Below are positions 27,001-36,210 of a DNA stretch of 64,000 nucleotides, in pieces. This DNA comes from CAYTZH01 sp964442285 (GTDB lineage Bacteria; Myxococcota_A; UBA9160; JAFDET01), in contig CAYTZH010000018.1 of assembly GCA_964442285.1 (NCBI GenBank), forward strand, positions 24,912-88,911. The letters run 5' to 3'. The first letter of the stretch is position 1; each line of letters begins with the position of its first letter. Below the pieces are notes generated by a model. It saw nothing but the letters and a program-made list of their open reading frames with translations. It searched no databases and was not told the origin of the DNA. A program made the position numbers and the translations under genes.

Positions 27001-27747
27001 ATGGTGCCGACGATGCGGAAGCTGCTCAGCTGTGGGATCGCCCTGTTCGCGCCGACCCTGTTCGCGCTGACCCTGTTCGCGCTGGTCGTGGCACGGCCCG
27101 CGTCGGCCGCTTCGGTCGGCTACGGCAGCCTGGTCGGCAGCAACGTGTCCTTCCTCGGTATCACCGAGTCCTCGACGACGGATGCGCTGCCGCTCTACGG
27201 CGCCCCGACGGTGACCGGCGATTCGATCCAGCTCTTCCCGCTCGACTTCCTGTCGCAGTCGCTGAACGGGGCCAGCGACACCACGGAAGGCATCCTCACC
27301 CTGCGGATCCAGGCCGACCCGGGGCAGTTCATCACCGCCATCGACGTCTCCGAGTTCGGCGACTACCAGGTGTTCGGGGCCCAGGCGCAGGCGTCGGTGG
27401 ACGCGAGCCTCGCGGTGACCGACGTGATGGGCGTGCACATGAAGACCGACTCGATCCAGCAGGTCTTCAACTCCGGCGTGGATCCCGTGGCCGGCAACTT
27501 CGCCAACAACCTGAGCGTGGACTTCACCGGGCTCGGGGTCTCCGCCGTCGACCTGGTCTTCCGCAACCAGCTCGAGACGTCGACCGGCCTCGGCAGCGTC
27601 GCCTTCATCCAGAAGAAGATCATCAGCGGACCGACCGTGTCGGTCCGCACCGAGCCCGCGGTGCCCGAGCCGACCGCCTTCCTGGCATTCGCGGCGGGGC
27701 TCCTGGTGATCGGCGCCGGCGCGCGCCGCGCCACCGTCTACGCCTAG
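27001..27747 (+). CDS. PEP-CTERM sorting domain protein
   Basis: 248 residues. Signal peptide (LLSCGIALFAPTLFALTLFALVVARPASA), a beta-rich middle, and a canonical PEP-CTERM: VPEPTAFLAFAAGLLVIGAGARR. Likely exosortase-processed surface protein. ATG 27001 is used, with an AGAG site from the repeat region; ATG 27013 is possible. Its TAG stop shares CTAG with the convergent dipeptidase stop. Confidence 0.87.
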   Translation: MVPTMRKLLSCGIALFAPTLFALTLFALVVARPASAASVGYGSLVGSNVSFLGITESSTTDALPLYGAPTVTGDSIQLFPLDFLSQSLNGASDTTEGILTLRIQADPGQFITAIDVSEFGDYQVFGAQAQASVDASLAVTDVMGVHMKTDSIQQVFNSGVDPVAGNFANNLSVDFTGLGVSAVDLVFRNQLETSTGLGSVAFIQKKIISGPTVSVRTEPAVPEPTAFLAFAAGLLVIGAGARRATVYA

Positions 27748-28871
27748 CCGCACACCTCCGTCAGCACCCGCAGGACGTTCTCGCCCAGGACCTTGCGCAC
27801 CACCGTCTCGGAGTGACCGCGGGCCAGCAACACCTCCGTGACGCGGGCGTAGGACACGACGTCGGGCATGCCCTCGACGGGGATGATGAAGCCGTCGAAG
27901 TCGGTGCCCAGGGCCGCGCTCTCGCTGCCCGCCACGCGGATCACGTGGTCCAGGTGGTCGACGAAGCCCTCGACGCCCGGCCGCCCCACGAAGTTGCGGC
28001 CGTTGGCCACGCCGATCACGCCGCCGCGGTCGGCCATGCGCCGCAAGGTGTCGTCGTCGAGATTGCGCCGCGCCCCGTGCAGGGCCGCGCAGGCCGTATG
28101 GCTGACGACGAAGGGTTGGCGCAGGGACCTCAGCGCGTCGTCGACGCCCCGCTGGTTGACGTGGGCCAGGTCCACGACCATGCCGAGCCGCTCCATCTCG
28201 CCGATCAGGTCGAAGCCGAAGGGCGTCAGGCCGCGATCGTCGAATCCCTCCACGGTCATCGGGTACGCGGCCGACGTGGCCTGGAAGTGGGTGAGGCCGA
28301 TCATGCGCAGACCGCGATCGTAGGCGCGGCCCACGTTGTCGAGATCGGACTCGATCCCGTGGGAGCCCTCCAGCCCCGTCATCCCGGCGAAGCGTCCCTC
28401 GGCGATGGCGGCTCGGACCTCGCTGCCGCTTCGGCAGTAGCGCAGCTCGTCGGGGTACTGCCGCTCGGCCTCGGCGAGCAGGTCGAGGGTGGCGAGGGTC
28501 TGATCGATGCCACTTTCCGACTCGACCGCCGCGAGCAGCTTGAGCGGGAGCATCAGCTCGTCGCGCACCTGGCGCGGGTTGATCACGAGGCCGAGCACCG
28601 CGCCGTCCAGGCCCCCCTCCCGCGCGCGCGGGAGGTCCAGGTGCCAGCCCGCGAAGGATCCGGGCAGGCGGTTGGTGTGGCGCCGGCCGACGTCGTAGCC
28701 GAGGAGTCGCATCCACAGCAGCGTGTCGATGTGGAGATCGAGGACCACGGCGTCCCGGTGGAGGGCCAAGGCGTCCGCGGAGACGGGGGCTCGGGTGGGC
28801 CCGCAGCCGAGGACGGTGCCGGCGGCGGAGGCGAGGGACAGGCGCAGGAAGTCGCGGCGACGGAGCGGCAC
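27744..28871 (-). CDS. M19 membrane dipeptidase
   Basis: 375 residues. A Tat-like signal (LRRRDFLRLSLASAAG, ending near a GC) precedes a TIM-barrel with the renal-dipeptidase zinc ligands: DLHIDTL (His, Asp), the bridging Glu in GLEGSHGI, and the His residues in DLAHVNQRG and VVSHTACAALHGARR. ALGTDFDGF is also conserved. Cleaves dipeptides, possibly with D-residues from peptidoglycan. GTG 28871 has TAGAAT six bases upstream and no ribosome site, so probably leaderless. Confidence 0.9.
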   Translation of the reverse strand: MPLRRRDFLRLSLASAAGTVLGCGPTRAPVSADALALHRDAVVLDLHIDTLLWMRLLGYDVGRRHTNRLPGSFAGWHLDLPRAREGGLDGAVLGLVINPRQVRDELMLPLKLLAAVESESGIDQTLATLDLLAEAERQYPDELRYCRSGSEVRAAIAEGRFAGMTGLEGSHGIESDLDNVGRAYDRGLRMIGLTHFQATSAAYPMTVEGFDDRGLTPFGFDLIGEMERLGMVVDLAHVNQRGVDDALRSLRQPFVVSHTACAALHGARRNLDDDTLRRMADRGGVIGVANGRNFVGRPGVEGFVDHLDHVIRVAGSESAALGTDFDGFIIPVEGMPDVVSYARVTEVLLARGHSETVVRKVLGENVLRVLTEVCG

Positions 28872-28921
28872 CCGCGCATTCTACCGGTCCGCGGCGGGAG
28901 GTCGGGACCCGCTTCGGGGCG

Positions 28922-29233
28922 CTAGGGGGCGAGGTCCTCGGGCAGGGGAAGCAGCGCGGAGCGGGAGGCTGCGATCAGGGGCGCGAGCTCGGGCGCGTCG
29001 GTCGGGTGCAGGGCGATGCGGGACGGTCGCGACGGGCCCGTCTCGTCCAGCAGGGCGCCCAGCCGGGTCACCTCCCGGTCCAGGTCGAGATCGGGGCGCG
29101 GCGCGAACTCGCGGAAGATCGTCGCGGACGGCCGGTCCTCCGGCGCGTCGCCGGCGCGGATCGGCGTGGCCCAGGCGACGCCTCCGACGAGTCCGATCCA
29201 TGCCGTCGCTGCCGTCACGAGCGCCGTCCGCAA
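28922..29233 (-). CDS. Small secreted protein, unknown
   Basis: 103 residues. TTG 29233 is chosen because GGAGGG lies five bases upstream. A signal peptide (ALVTAATAWIGLVGGVAWA) is followed by an acidic mature part with SATIFREFAPRPDLDLDREV and a C-terminal run of Ala/Leu/Pro. No family recognised. It precedes the dipeptidase gene on the same strand, but that gene has its own promoter. Confidence 0.6.
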   Translation of the reverse strand: MRTALVTAATAWIGLVGGVAWATPIRAGDAPEDRPSATIFREFAPRPDLDLDREVTRLGALLDETGPSRPSRIALHPTDAPELAPLIAASRSALLPLPEDLAP

Positions 29234-29415
29234 TCCCGCCCTCCCTGGAAGGCCCCAGCCGCGTCCCCTCTCATCGGCCGGGAGACGGTCCGATTGAGTG
29301 CTCCCCTGGGGGATACGCCTCGGAGGCGCGATCGGTGCGGGTTCGGTCCGGAAGGGAGTCGTGGCTACACTCCCGTCCGCCGTAGCGGAGCGCGGTCCGA
29401 CGGGGGGGGCGGACA

Positions 29416-30363
29416 ATGCCGGGAGAGACCGGCCCGCAGCGATTGGGGGTTGGTGGGATCGCGTTGCGTGCCCTCGCGGTGGCGGTGTGGCTGCTGGTGC
29501 CGGTCCGCGCGTGGGGCCTGCAGCTCCCCGAGCCCGAGCCCGAGGCCGGCGTCGAGGCCGCAGCCGACACCGGGATCGACGACCCCTACGCCGCCGACGC
29601 CGACCTCTACGCGCCCGACGCCGAGGACGGGGACGAGGAGGCCGACCTCAGCGAGTGGCTCGGGGACGACTGGCTCGAGGTCGGGGAGCCCGATCCCCTC
29701 GAGCCCATCAACCGTCCGATCTTCGGCTTCAACAACGCGGTGGAGACCTGGCTCCTGACGCCCATGTCGAAGGGATACGCCTTCGTCGTTCCCGATCCGG
29801 GGCGCCGCGCCGTCCGGCGTTTCGTCGACAACCTGGCCTCTCCCGCGATTTTCGTGAACCAGGTCCTGCAGCTGAAGCCCCGCCGCGCGGGGGTGACCCT
29901 GGTGCGGTTCACCGTCAACTCGACCGTCGGGGTGGTGGGGTTCATGGACGTGGCGGCGAAGATGGGGCTCGAGCGCGACCACGCGGACTTCGGCCAGACC
30001 CTGGCCCTGCTCGGGATCGCCAGCGGCCCGTACCTGGTGATCCCGATCTTCGGGCCCTCCACGGTCCGCGATGCCGTGGGCGATCTGGTGGACCGCGCGC
30101 TGCGACCCCAGACCTACATCCTGGGGATCGGCCTGCTGGAGGTGATCCTGGCCGGCGCCGGCGAGGGCATCGTCCGGCACGAGCGCTACATGGAGCACCT
30201 GGAGGCGCTGCGGGAGTCCTCCGTGGACTTCTACGCCACCATGCGCAACGTCTACTTCCAGAGTCGGGCCCAGGAGCTGCGCGCGGCCGGGGTCCAGGCC
30301 GACGGCACCGGCCGGGAGCCGCGGCCGGAGAGCGAGGACGACGCGGTCGCCGAGGCGCCCTAG
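29416..30363 (+). CDS. mlaA: MlaA (VacJ) family protein
   Basis: 315 residues. After an N-terminal hydrophobic segment and a long acidic linker, DPLEPINRPIFGFNNAVE is the MlaA hallmark, followed by NLASPAIFVNQVLQLKP, ADFGQTLALLGI and GPYLVIPIFGPST. In the Mla pathway MlaA removes misplaced phospholipids from the outer leaflet of the outer membrane and hands them to MlaC. No lipobox is obvious, unlike E. coli MlaA. Converges on mlaC, with which it shares a CTAG at the stops. Confidence 0.92.
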   Translation: MPGETGPQRLGVGGIALRALAVAVWLLVPVRAWGLQLPEPEPEAGVEAAADTGIDDPYAADADLYAPDAEDGDEEADLSEWLGDDWLEVGEPDPLEPINRPIFGFNNAVETWLLTPMSKGYAFVVPDPGRRAVRRFVDNLASPAIFVNQVLQLKPRRAGVTLVRFTVNSTVGVVGFMDVAAKMGLERDHADFGQTLALLGIASGPYLVIPIFGPSTVRDAVGDLVDRALRPQTYILGIGLLEVILAGAGEGIVRHERYMEHLEALRESSVDFYATMRNVYFQSRAQELRAAGVQADGTGREPRPESEDDAVAEAP

Positions 30364-31112
30364 GTCGCCTCTTCCTCGCGCAGGGTGGCGATGCGGTTCT
30401 CGAGGGCGCTCATCAGGGCGTCGTAGCCCTCGCGCTTGAGCAGCCCGGAGTACTCGGACTTGCGTCGGGCGAGCTCGCTGATGGTCCCGTTCAGGTAGAC
30501 GTCGATCACCCGCCAGCCCTCGTCCGTGCGGTGGAGCCGATAGTCGAGGTTCACGTCCTCCCGGTCCGGGATGACGAGGCGGGTCTGGATCAGCAGGGTG
30601 TCGTGCACGCCGGTGTCGTGGCCGAGGGTCTCGAAGCGCTCGCCGCTGAACCCCGTGAAACGGCCCGCGTAGTTGGCCACCGTCAGGAGCGCGAAGCGGT
30701 CGACCAGGCGCTCCTGCTGGCTCGCCTCGAGCTTCTTCCAATGCCGGCCCACGGATTTCCGCGCCATGAATCCGATGTCGTAGGTGTCGGCCACGACCGG
30801 ATCCAGGACCTCCGCGCGCCCCTCGTAGCCCAGCGCCTCGGCCCGCTGCATGACGTCGAGGAGCGCCGCGTGGAACGCCTCGACCACCGCGGTGGCGCGC
30901 GCTGCGCCGGGCGCCGCCGCGGGGACCTCCGCCGTCGCGTCCGGCGCCGGGGTGGCTTCCGCAGCCGCGTCCGGCACCGCCGGGGGGGCCTCCGGGGCCG
31001 CGTCCGGCTCGTCGGCGCCGGTCGGGGCGACCGGCGCGAGGGCCAGCAGGGCGCAGGCGAGGAGCATCGGGCTCCTCCCCCACGACGACCGGCGTCGACG
31101 GGCTCGCATCAC
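30360..31112 (-). CDS. mlaC: MlaC family phospholipid-binding protein
   Basis: 250 residues. Signal peptide, an Ala/Pro-rich linker, then the MlaC core: VVADTYDIGFMARKSVGRHW, QQERLVDRFALLTVANYAGRFTGF and YRLHRTDEGWRVIDVYLNG. A periplasmic lipid carrier between outer and inner membrane in the Mla system. GTG 31112 (or ATG 31109) follows GGAGG; TAGACT (31151-31146) is the likely -10. MlaA is adjacent but convergent; mlaDEF are not in the window. Confidence 0.9.
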   Translation of the reverse strand: MMRARRRRSSWGRSPMLLACALLALAPVAPTGADEPDAAPEAPPAVPDAAAEATPAPDATAEVPAAAPGAARATAVVEAFHAALLDVMQRAEALGYEGRAEVLDPVVADTYDIGFMARKSVGRHWKKLEASQQERLVDRFALLTVANYAGRFTGFSGERFETLGHDTGVHDTLLIQTRLVIPDREDVNLDYRLHRTDEGWRVIDVYLNGTISELARRKSEYSGLLKREGYDALMSALENRIATLREEEAT

Positions 31113-31190
31113 CAGCGACCTCCCCCTGGGCGAAACGGCAGCGGAGTCTAGCGAAGACCGAATGGTGGGACGGGCGGGCAGAACCGCGAA

Positions 31191-31208
31191 TTCGATGACA
31201 TCATCGAA
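31191..31208. promoter_or_regulatory. Perfect 8-2-8 palindrome, candidate operator
   Basis: TTCGATGA-CA-TCATCGAA lies 25 bases before the RND exporter start and about 80 bases from the divergent mlaC start. Its size and symmetry suit a dimeric repressor of TetR or MarR type; no such regulator is in the window. Confidence 0.55.
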
Positions 31209-31232
31209 GCGTACCGGGAGGCCTCTTCACGG

Positions 31233-33893
31233 ATGTCCGACGGCTTCGAGACCCGCCTCAGCCGGGGGCTGGTCGCCTGGACCACCTGGATCCGTCGCTA
31301 CGCCGCGGTCGTGGTCGTGGCCAGCCTCCTGGGCGCGGGCCTGGCGGTCTCGTACACCGCCCGGAACCTGGGCATCAACGCCGATATCACCTCCCTCATC
31401 GACGAGGAGGTGCCCTACCTGCGCGTCCGGCGGGACTTCGAGCGCGCCTTCCCCCTCCTGCGCCACCTGCTCATCGTCGTCGTCGACGCCGACACCCCGG
31501 AGCGGGCCCACGAGGCGGCGGACCGCCTCGGCGATCGCTTCGCCGCCGAGCCCGAGGTCTTCCAGGGCGTGCTCGTGCCCGGAGGCGGACCCTTCTTCGC
31601 CCGCCACGCCCTGCTGTACCTCGACCTGGACACCCTGGAGGAGCTGGCCGAGCACCTGGCCGACGCCCAGCCCTTCCTGGCCGAGTTCTCGCGAGACCCG
31701 ACCTTGCCGGGGCTCTTCGGCCTGCTGGAGCGCTCCGTCGAGGCCATGCGCACGGGGGCGGCGCACCGGTTGGACGGGCTCGACCCGGCGCCGATGCTGG
31801 ACTCGGTGAGCGACGTGCTCGAGGCCGCCGCGGGCGGGCGCACCGAGAGCCTCACCTGGGGCAGCCTCGACTTCGGCGGGGCCTCGCTCGCCGACGAGAC
31901 GCGGCGGGTGGTCCTGCTCAGCCCGGTGCTCGACTTCGGAGACCTCCAGCCCGCCAAGGCCGCGGTCGAGAGCGTGCGGCGGGTCGTGTCCGAGCTCGGC
32001 TTCGACGCCGACCCCCGTCTGCGGGTGCGGCTTACGGGCGACTTCGCGCTCTCCTACGACGAGATGGGCGCCGTGAAGCGGCAGGCCGCGGGCGCGGGAA
32101 TCGCCTCCCTGGTGCTGGTGTCGCTGCTCCTGACGCTCGCCCTGCGCTCGGCGTGGATGATCCTCGCGGCCCTGCTGACCCTGGTGGTGGGACTCTCGGG
32201 AAGCCTCGCCTTCGCCACCGCCGCGGTGGGACACCTCAACCCGATCTCGGTGGCTTTCGCCGTGCTCTTCATCGGCCTCTCGGTGGACTTCGGCATCCAT
32301 CTGTGTCTCCGCTACCGGGAGCTCCGCGCCGAAGGCGGCGACCACGGGGAGGCGCTCCTCTCGACGGCGCGCGGCGTGGGCGGCTCCCTGGTCCTGTGCG
32401 CGTTCACGACCGCGATCGGCTTCTACGCCTTCCTGCCCACCCGCTTCCTCGGCGTCGCCGAGCTGGGTCTCATCGCCGGGACCGGCATGGGGATCAGTCT
32501 GCTGGCGAGCATCACCCTGCTTCCGGCGCTGCTCGAGGTGGCCCCGGGGCCGGTGAAGCGGGCCTGGGCGCGACGTCCGACCGCCCCGCGCCCGCCCCCG
32601 GGCGCGGGGCTCGGGGCGCGCTACCCGCGCAGCGTGCGCGCGGTCGCGGCCGTCGCGGGGCTGGCGGCCCTGGGGCTGATCCCCCGGGTGCACTTCGAGT
32701 ACAACCCCTTGCGGGTGCGCGACCCCGGCACGGAGTCGGTGCGGGCGCTGGAGGACCTCCTCGCCGAGGCCGACACCTCGCCGTGGAGCATCACCGTGTC
32801 CGCGCCGGACCTGGAGACCGCAGGCGACCTGGCCCGGCGGCTCGACGCCCTCGACGTGGTCTCCTCCACCATCACCCCGGCCGACTTCGTGCCCCCCGAT
32901 CAGGAGGAGAAGCTCGAGATCATCCGCGAGATCGCGTTCTTCCTCGGGCCGGGGCCGGTCGCGCCGGGTGGGCCCCGCCCGGGCGTCGAGGCCCAGCGCC
33001 GGGCGCTCGCGCGCCTGCGCGACGAGCTCGCTCGCTTCCTCGGGACGACCCGGGACCGGCCGGCGCTGGAGTCGAGTGTCCGCCGGCTCGAGGCCGCGGT
33101 GACCGAGCTGGCCGAGCGCCTGGACGCGTCGGCCTTGCCGGGCGAGGAGCTGGCGCGGCTCGAGTCCGGCCTGGTGGACCCCGTGCGCTGGCGGCTCGAG
33201 GCGCTCCACGAGGCGCTGCGCGCCGAGCGGGTGACCTTCGACGACCTGCCCGAGGGCCTCCTCGCCCACGGCGTCGGCCTCGACGGCCGGGTGCGCATCC
33301 AGGTACTGCCCGAAGCGGATCTGAACGACCGGGTGGCCCTGGCCGCCTTCGTGGATGGCGTGCGATCGGTGGCCCCCGCCGCCACCGGTCTGCCGGTCAA
33401 CTACCTCGAGTCGGCGCGGGTGATCATCCAGGCCTTCCAGCAGGCCCTGCTCTCGGCAGCGCTCGTGATCGGGCTGCTGCTCTGGATCCTGTGGCGGCGC
33501 ATCGGGGACACCCTCGTGGTGATGACGACCCTCGCGCTGGCCGCAGCGCTGACCACGGGCGTCGCGGCCGTGGCCGGCATCCCCTTCAACTTCGCCGACG
33601 TGATCGTCCTGCCGCTGCTGCTCGGGATCGGCGTGGACAGCAGCATCCACCTGGTGCACCGGCATCGGGGGGGGATGGCGTCGGCGGGCGACCTGGTGCG
33701 CAGCAGCACGGCCCGGGCCGTCTTCTTCAGCGCCCTCACCACGGTGGCGAGCTTCGGCAGCCTGGGGTTCACGCGCCACCAGGGCCTCGCCACCACCGGT
33801 CAGCTGCTGGCCGTGGGCGTGGTGGTGATGCTGCTGTGCAACCTGCTGGTGCTGCCGGCCCTGCTCAGTCGTCCGCGAGCACGAATCCCGTGA
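31233..33893 (+). CDS. RND/MMPL family exporter, HpnN-like
   Basis: 886 residues with two six-TM MMPL units, each preceded by a large periplasmic domain. NADITSLIDEEVPYLRVRRDFE, FIGLSVDFGIHLCLRYRE and LGIGVDSSIHLVHRH are the RND signatures of the group that includes HpnN, the exporter of hopanoids in Methylobacterium and Rhodopseudomonas. The substrate is likely a lipid; placing beside mlaC agrees with envelope lipid transport. Ends inside the convergent hydrolase gene by 29 bases. No hopanoid gene is visible here. Confidence 0.87.
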   Translation: MSDGFETRLSRGLVAWTTWIRRYAAVVVVASLLGAGLAVSYTARNLGINADITSLIDEEVPYLRVRRDFERAFPLLRHLLIVVVDADTPERAHEAADRLGDRFAAEPEVFQGVLVPGGGPFFARHALLYLDLDTLEELAEHLADAQPFLAEFSRDPTLPGLFGLLERSVEAMRTGAAHRLDGLDPAPMLDSVSDVLEAAAGGRTESLTWGSLDFGGASLADETRRVVLLSPVLDFGDLQPAKAAVESVRRVVSELGFDADPRLRVRLTGDFALSYDEMGAVKRQAAGAGIASLVLVSLLLTLALRSAWMILAALLTLVVGLSGSLAFATAAVGHLNPISVAFAVLFIGLSVDFGIHLCLRYRELRAEGGDHGEALLSTARGVGGSLVLCAFTTAIGFYAFLPTRFLGVAELGLIAGTGMGISLLASITLLPALLEVAPGPVKRAWARRPTAPRPPPGAGLGARYPRSVRAVAAVAGLAALGLIPRVHFEYNPLRVRDPGTESVRALEDLLAEADTSPWSITVSAPDLETAGDLARRLDALDVVSSTITPADFVPPDQEEKLEIIREIAFFLGPGPVAPGGPRPGVEAQRRALARLRDELARFLGTTRDRPALESSVRRLEAAVTELAERLDASALPGEELARLESGLVDPVRWRLEALHEALRAERVTFDDLPEGLLAHGVGLDGRVRIQVLPEADLNDRVALAAFVDGVRSVAPAATGLPVNYLESARVIIQAFQQALLSAALVIGLLLWILWRRIGDTLVVMTTLALAAALTTGVAAVAGIPFNFADVIVLPLLLGIGVDSSIHLVHRHRGGMASAGDLVRSSTARAVFFSALTTVASFGSLGFTRHQGLATTGQLLAVGVVVMLLCNLLVLPALLSRPRARIP

Positions 33894-34722
33894 CCGCATC
33901 CCGGAAGCCCTCCGGGTTCTCGACCATGACGGCGTGGGCGGACTGGGGAACCACCGCGAGGGCTCCGTCGGCGAGGGTCTCCACCATCTGGTCGGCGGTG
34001 TCGGGCGAGAGCACGTCCGAGGCCGCGCCGCGGACCACGAGCGTGGGACAGGGCACCTTGGCGAGGGCCCGCCAGAGCACGTCCGCATCCGCCTCGGCGG
34101 CACGGGCTGCCTCGGCCGCGTCGACCGTCACGCCCGACCGGAAGAACGGGTCGAGCTTCGGCTCGAGCTGGCCGTCCTCGCGACGGCGCAGTCCGTGGCG
34201 GGCGAGCCGCGCCAGGATCTCGGGGCGCACCATCGGCAGCGCCCGGGCGAGCAGCCGCTCGTAGTCGGCGATGTCCGCGAACGCCGACGGGGTGCGGGCG
34301 GCCTCGTCGCGGATCTTCATCACGCCGCGCCAGTCGAGGTCCGGTCCCGCGTCCACGATCACCAGGCCCGCCAGGCGATCGGGGTGCGCACCGGCGAAGC
34401 GCAGGGCCGTGCGGCCGCCCATGGAGTGCCCCACCAGCACGAGCCGCTCGATGTCCAGGTGGGCGGTCACCGCCTCCACGTCCCGCACCAGGGCGTCGTA
34501 GCCGTAGCGGCGTTCGGAGTCGCGGTCCGAGTCGCCGTGGCCCCGGTGGTCGAGCGCCAGCACCCGGTAGGCCGACGCAACCTCCGGCGCGAAGTCGTCC
34601 CAGATGTGGGCCTCGTTGCCGAAGCCGTGGAGGAGCAGCAGGGGTACGCCTTCCCGGCTCCACTCGAGGAGGTGGAGTGACAGGCCGTCGCTGCCGGGGA
34701 CGCGCCACGAGCTGGGTTCCAC
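33865..34722 (-). CDS. Alpha/beta hydrolase
   Basis: 285 residues from GTG 34722. LLLHGFGNEAHIWDD (oxyanion), VGHSMGGRTALRF (nucleophile Ser), VVRGAASDVLSP (acid) and QSAHAVMVENPE (His) give a complete triad. GTG 34722 is preferred to ATG 34731 because TAGCAT ends seven bases before it and neither has a ribosome site; ATG 34731 would sit inside that box. Substrate unknown. It diverges from the M20 peptidase gene. Confidence 0.85.
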   Translation of the reverse strand: MEPSSWRVPGSDGLSLHLLEWSREGVPLLLLHGFGNEAHIWDDFAPEVASAYRVLALDHRGHGDSDRDSERRYGYDALVRDVEAVTAHLDIERLVLVGHSMGGRTALRFAGAHPDRLAGLVIVDAGPDLDWRGVMKIRDEAARTPSAFADIADYERLLARALPMVRPEILARLARHGLRRREDGQLEPKLDPFFRSGVTVDAAEAARAAEADADVLWRALAKVPCPTLVVRGAASDVLSPDTADQMVETLADGALAVVPQSAHAVMVENPEGFRDAVTGFVLADD

Positions 34723-34791
34723 GGCGCTCATGCTACCCGATCCGAAGCCCGGGACGGCTCCGCGATCCGACGGAGCTGTTACCTTGCCTGC

Positions 34792-36201
34792 GTGCCCGCA
34801 CCGGACGCCGTCCTCAGCGCACTCGAGCGGGGCTTCGAGCGCACCGTCGACGACCTGATCGGCCTGGCCCGGATCCCGGGCGTCTCGGCCGCCGGCTTCG
34901 ACCCCGCCGAGCTCGAGCGCAGCGCCGACCACGTGGCGGGGCTCCTCGACGCGACGGGCCTGCGCGGCGTCGAGATCCTGCGCGTGGAGGGCTGCCATCC
35001 CTACGTGGTGGCGGAGTGGCTCGAGGCCGGTCCCGAGGCGCCCACGGCCCTCGTCTATGCCCACCACGACGTGCAGCCCCCGGGGCGGGAGGCGGCGTGG
35101 AGGTCGCCGCCCTTCGAGCCGACGCTCCGGGCGGACGGCCGCCTCTACGGGCGCGGCGTCGTCGACGACAAGGCCGGCCTGCTGCTCCACCTCGCCGCGC
35201 TCCGGGCCTGGCTCGAGGCGGCGGGCGGTCCGCCGCTCAACATCAAGGTGCTGGTGGAGGGCGAGGAGGAGATCGGCTCGGCCCACCTGGCCGGGTTCCT
35301 CAAGCGGCATCGGGCGCGGCTCGACGCCGACGTGCTGGTGCTCTCGGATACGGCCAACCTGGCCACGGGGCTGCCGTCGCTGACGTCGAGCTTGCGCGGC
35401 CTCGTGAACGTCGACGTGACCGTGCGCGTGCTGGATCACCCGCTACACAGCGGGATGTGGGGCGGCCCGGTGCCCGACGCCGCCACGGCCCTGGCCCGGC
35501 TGCTGGGGCGGCTCGTGAGCGACGACGGCACGATCGCGGTTCCGGACTTCTACGACGACGTCCCCGAACTCGACGCCGCCGAGCGCGAGCGCCTCGCGGC
35601 GCTGCCCTTCGAGCCGGGCGCCTTCCGCCAGGACGCCGGCATGCTCGGGGTCGGGTTCGCCGGCGAGGCCGGACGCAGCGTCTACGAGCGGCTCTGGTAT
35701 CGGCCCGCGCTGGCGCTCACGGCCCTGGAGGGCATGCCCCTGGCCGGCGCCGCGAACCAGCTCATGGCCGAGGCCCGAGCCCGGGTCGGGGTGCGGATTC
35801 CGCCGGGCCAGGATCCGGAGCGGGCGCGGGATCGCCTCGTGGCCTTCCTGGAGCGGGAGCCGCCCCTCGGCGCGCGGGTGTCGACCCGGTGCGAGGTCGC
35901 TGTGCCCGGCTGGCGCACCGGCACCGTCGGTCCCGCCTTCGACGCCGCCCGCCGCGCCTTGGCCACGGGTTTCGGTCGCCAGCCGGTGGAGATCGGCTGC
36001 GGCGGCTCGATCCCGTTCGTCGGTCCCTTCGTCGAGGTGCTGGGCGGAGCTCCCGCCCTGCTGCTGGGCCTGGAGGACCCGCCCTGCAACGCCCACGGGG
36101 AGAACGAGAGCCTCGACCTGGGCGACTTCCGCAAGGCCGCCCGCGCCTCGGCGCACCTGCTCGCCGAGCTGGCCGATTCGCTAGTTTCGAAGCCCACCTA
36201 G
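34792..36201 (+). CDS. M20 family dipeptidase
   Basis: 469 residues. ALVYAHHDVQPPG (His-x-Asp zinc ligands), RGVVDDKAGLLLHL, VEGEEEIGS (catalytic Glu pair), the lid-domain DHPLHSGMWGG and the last His in NAHGENESLDL are all present. The group (M20F-like) cleaves dipeptides or acylated amino acids in the cytoplasm. GTG 34792 has TACCTT six bases upstream and no ribosome site, so likely leaderless. The aconitase gene follows after 9 bases but has its own ribosome site. Confidence 0.9.
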   Translation: MPAPDAVLSALERGFERTVDDLIGLARIPGVSAAGFDPAELERSADHVAGLLDATGLRGVEILRVEGCHPYVVAEWLEAGPEAPTALVYAHHDVQPPGREAAWRSPPFEPTLRADGRLYGRGVVDDKAGLLLHLAALRAWLEAAGGPPLNIKVLVEGEEEIGSAHLAGFLKRHRARLDADVLVLSDTANLATGLPSLTSSLRGLVNVDVTVRVLDHPLHSGMWGGPVPDAATALARLLGRLVSDDGTIAVPDFYDDVPELDAAERERLAALPFEPGAFRQDAGMLGVGFAGEAGRSVYERLWYRPALALTALEGMPLAGAANQLMAEARARVGVRIPPGQDPERARDRLVAFLEREPPLGARVSTRCEVAVPGWRTGTVGPAFDAARRALATGFGRQPVEIGCGGSIPFVGPFVEVLGGAPALLLGLEDPPCNAHGENESLDLGDFRKAARASAHLLAELADSLVSKPT

Positions 36202-36210
36202 GAGAGTTCC

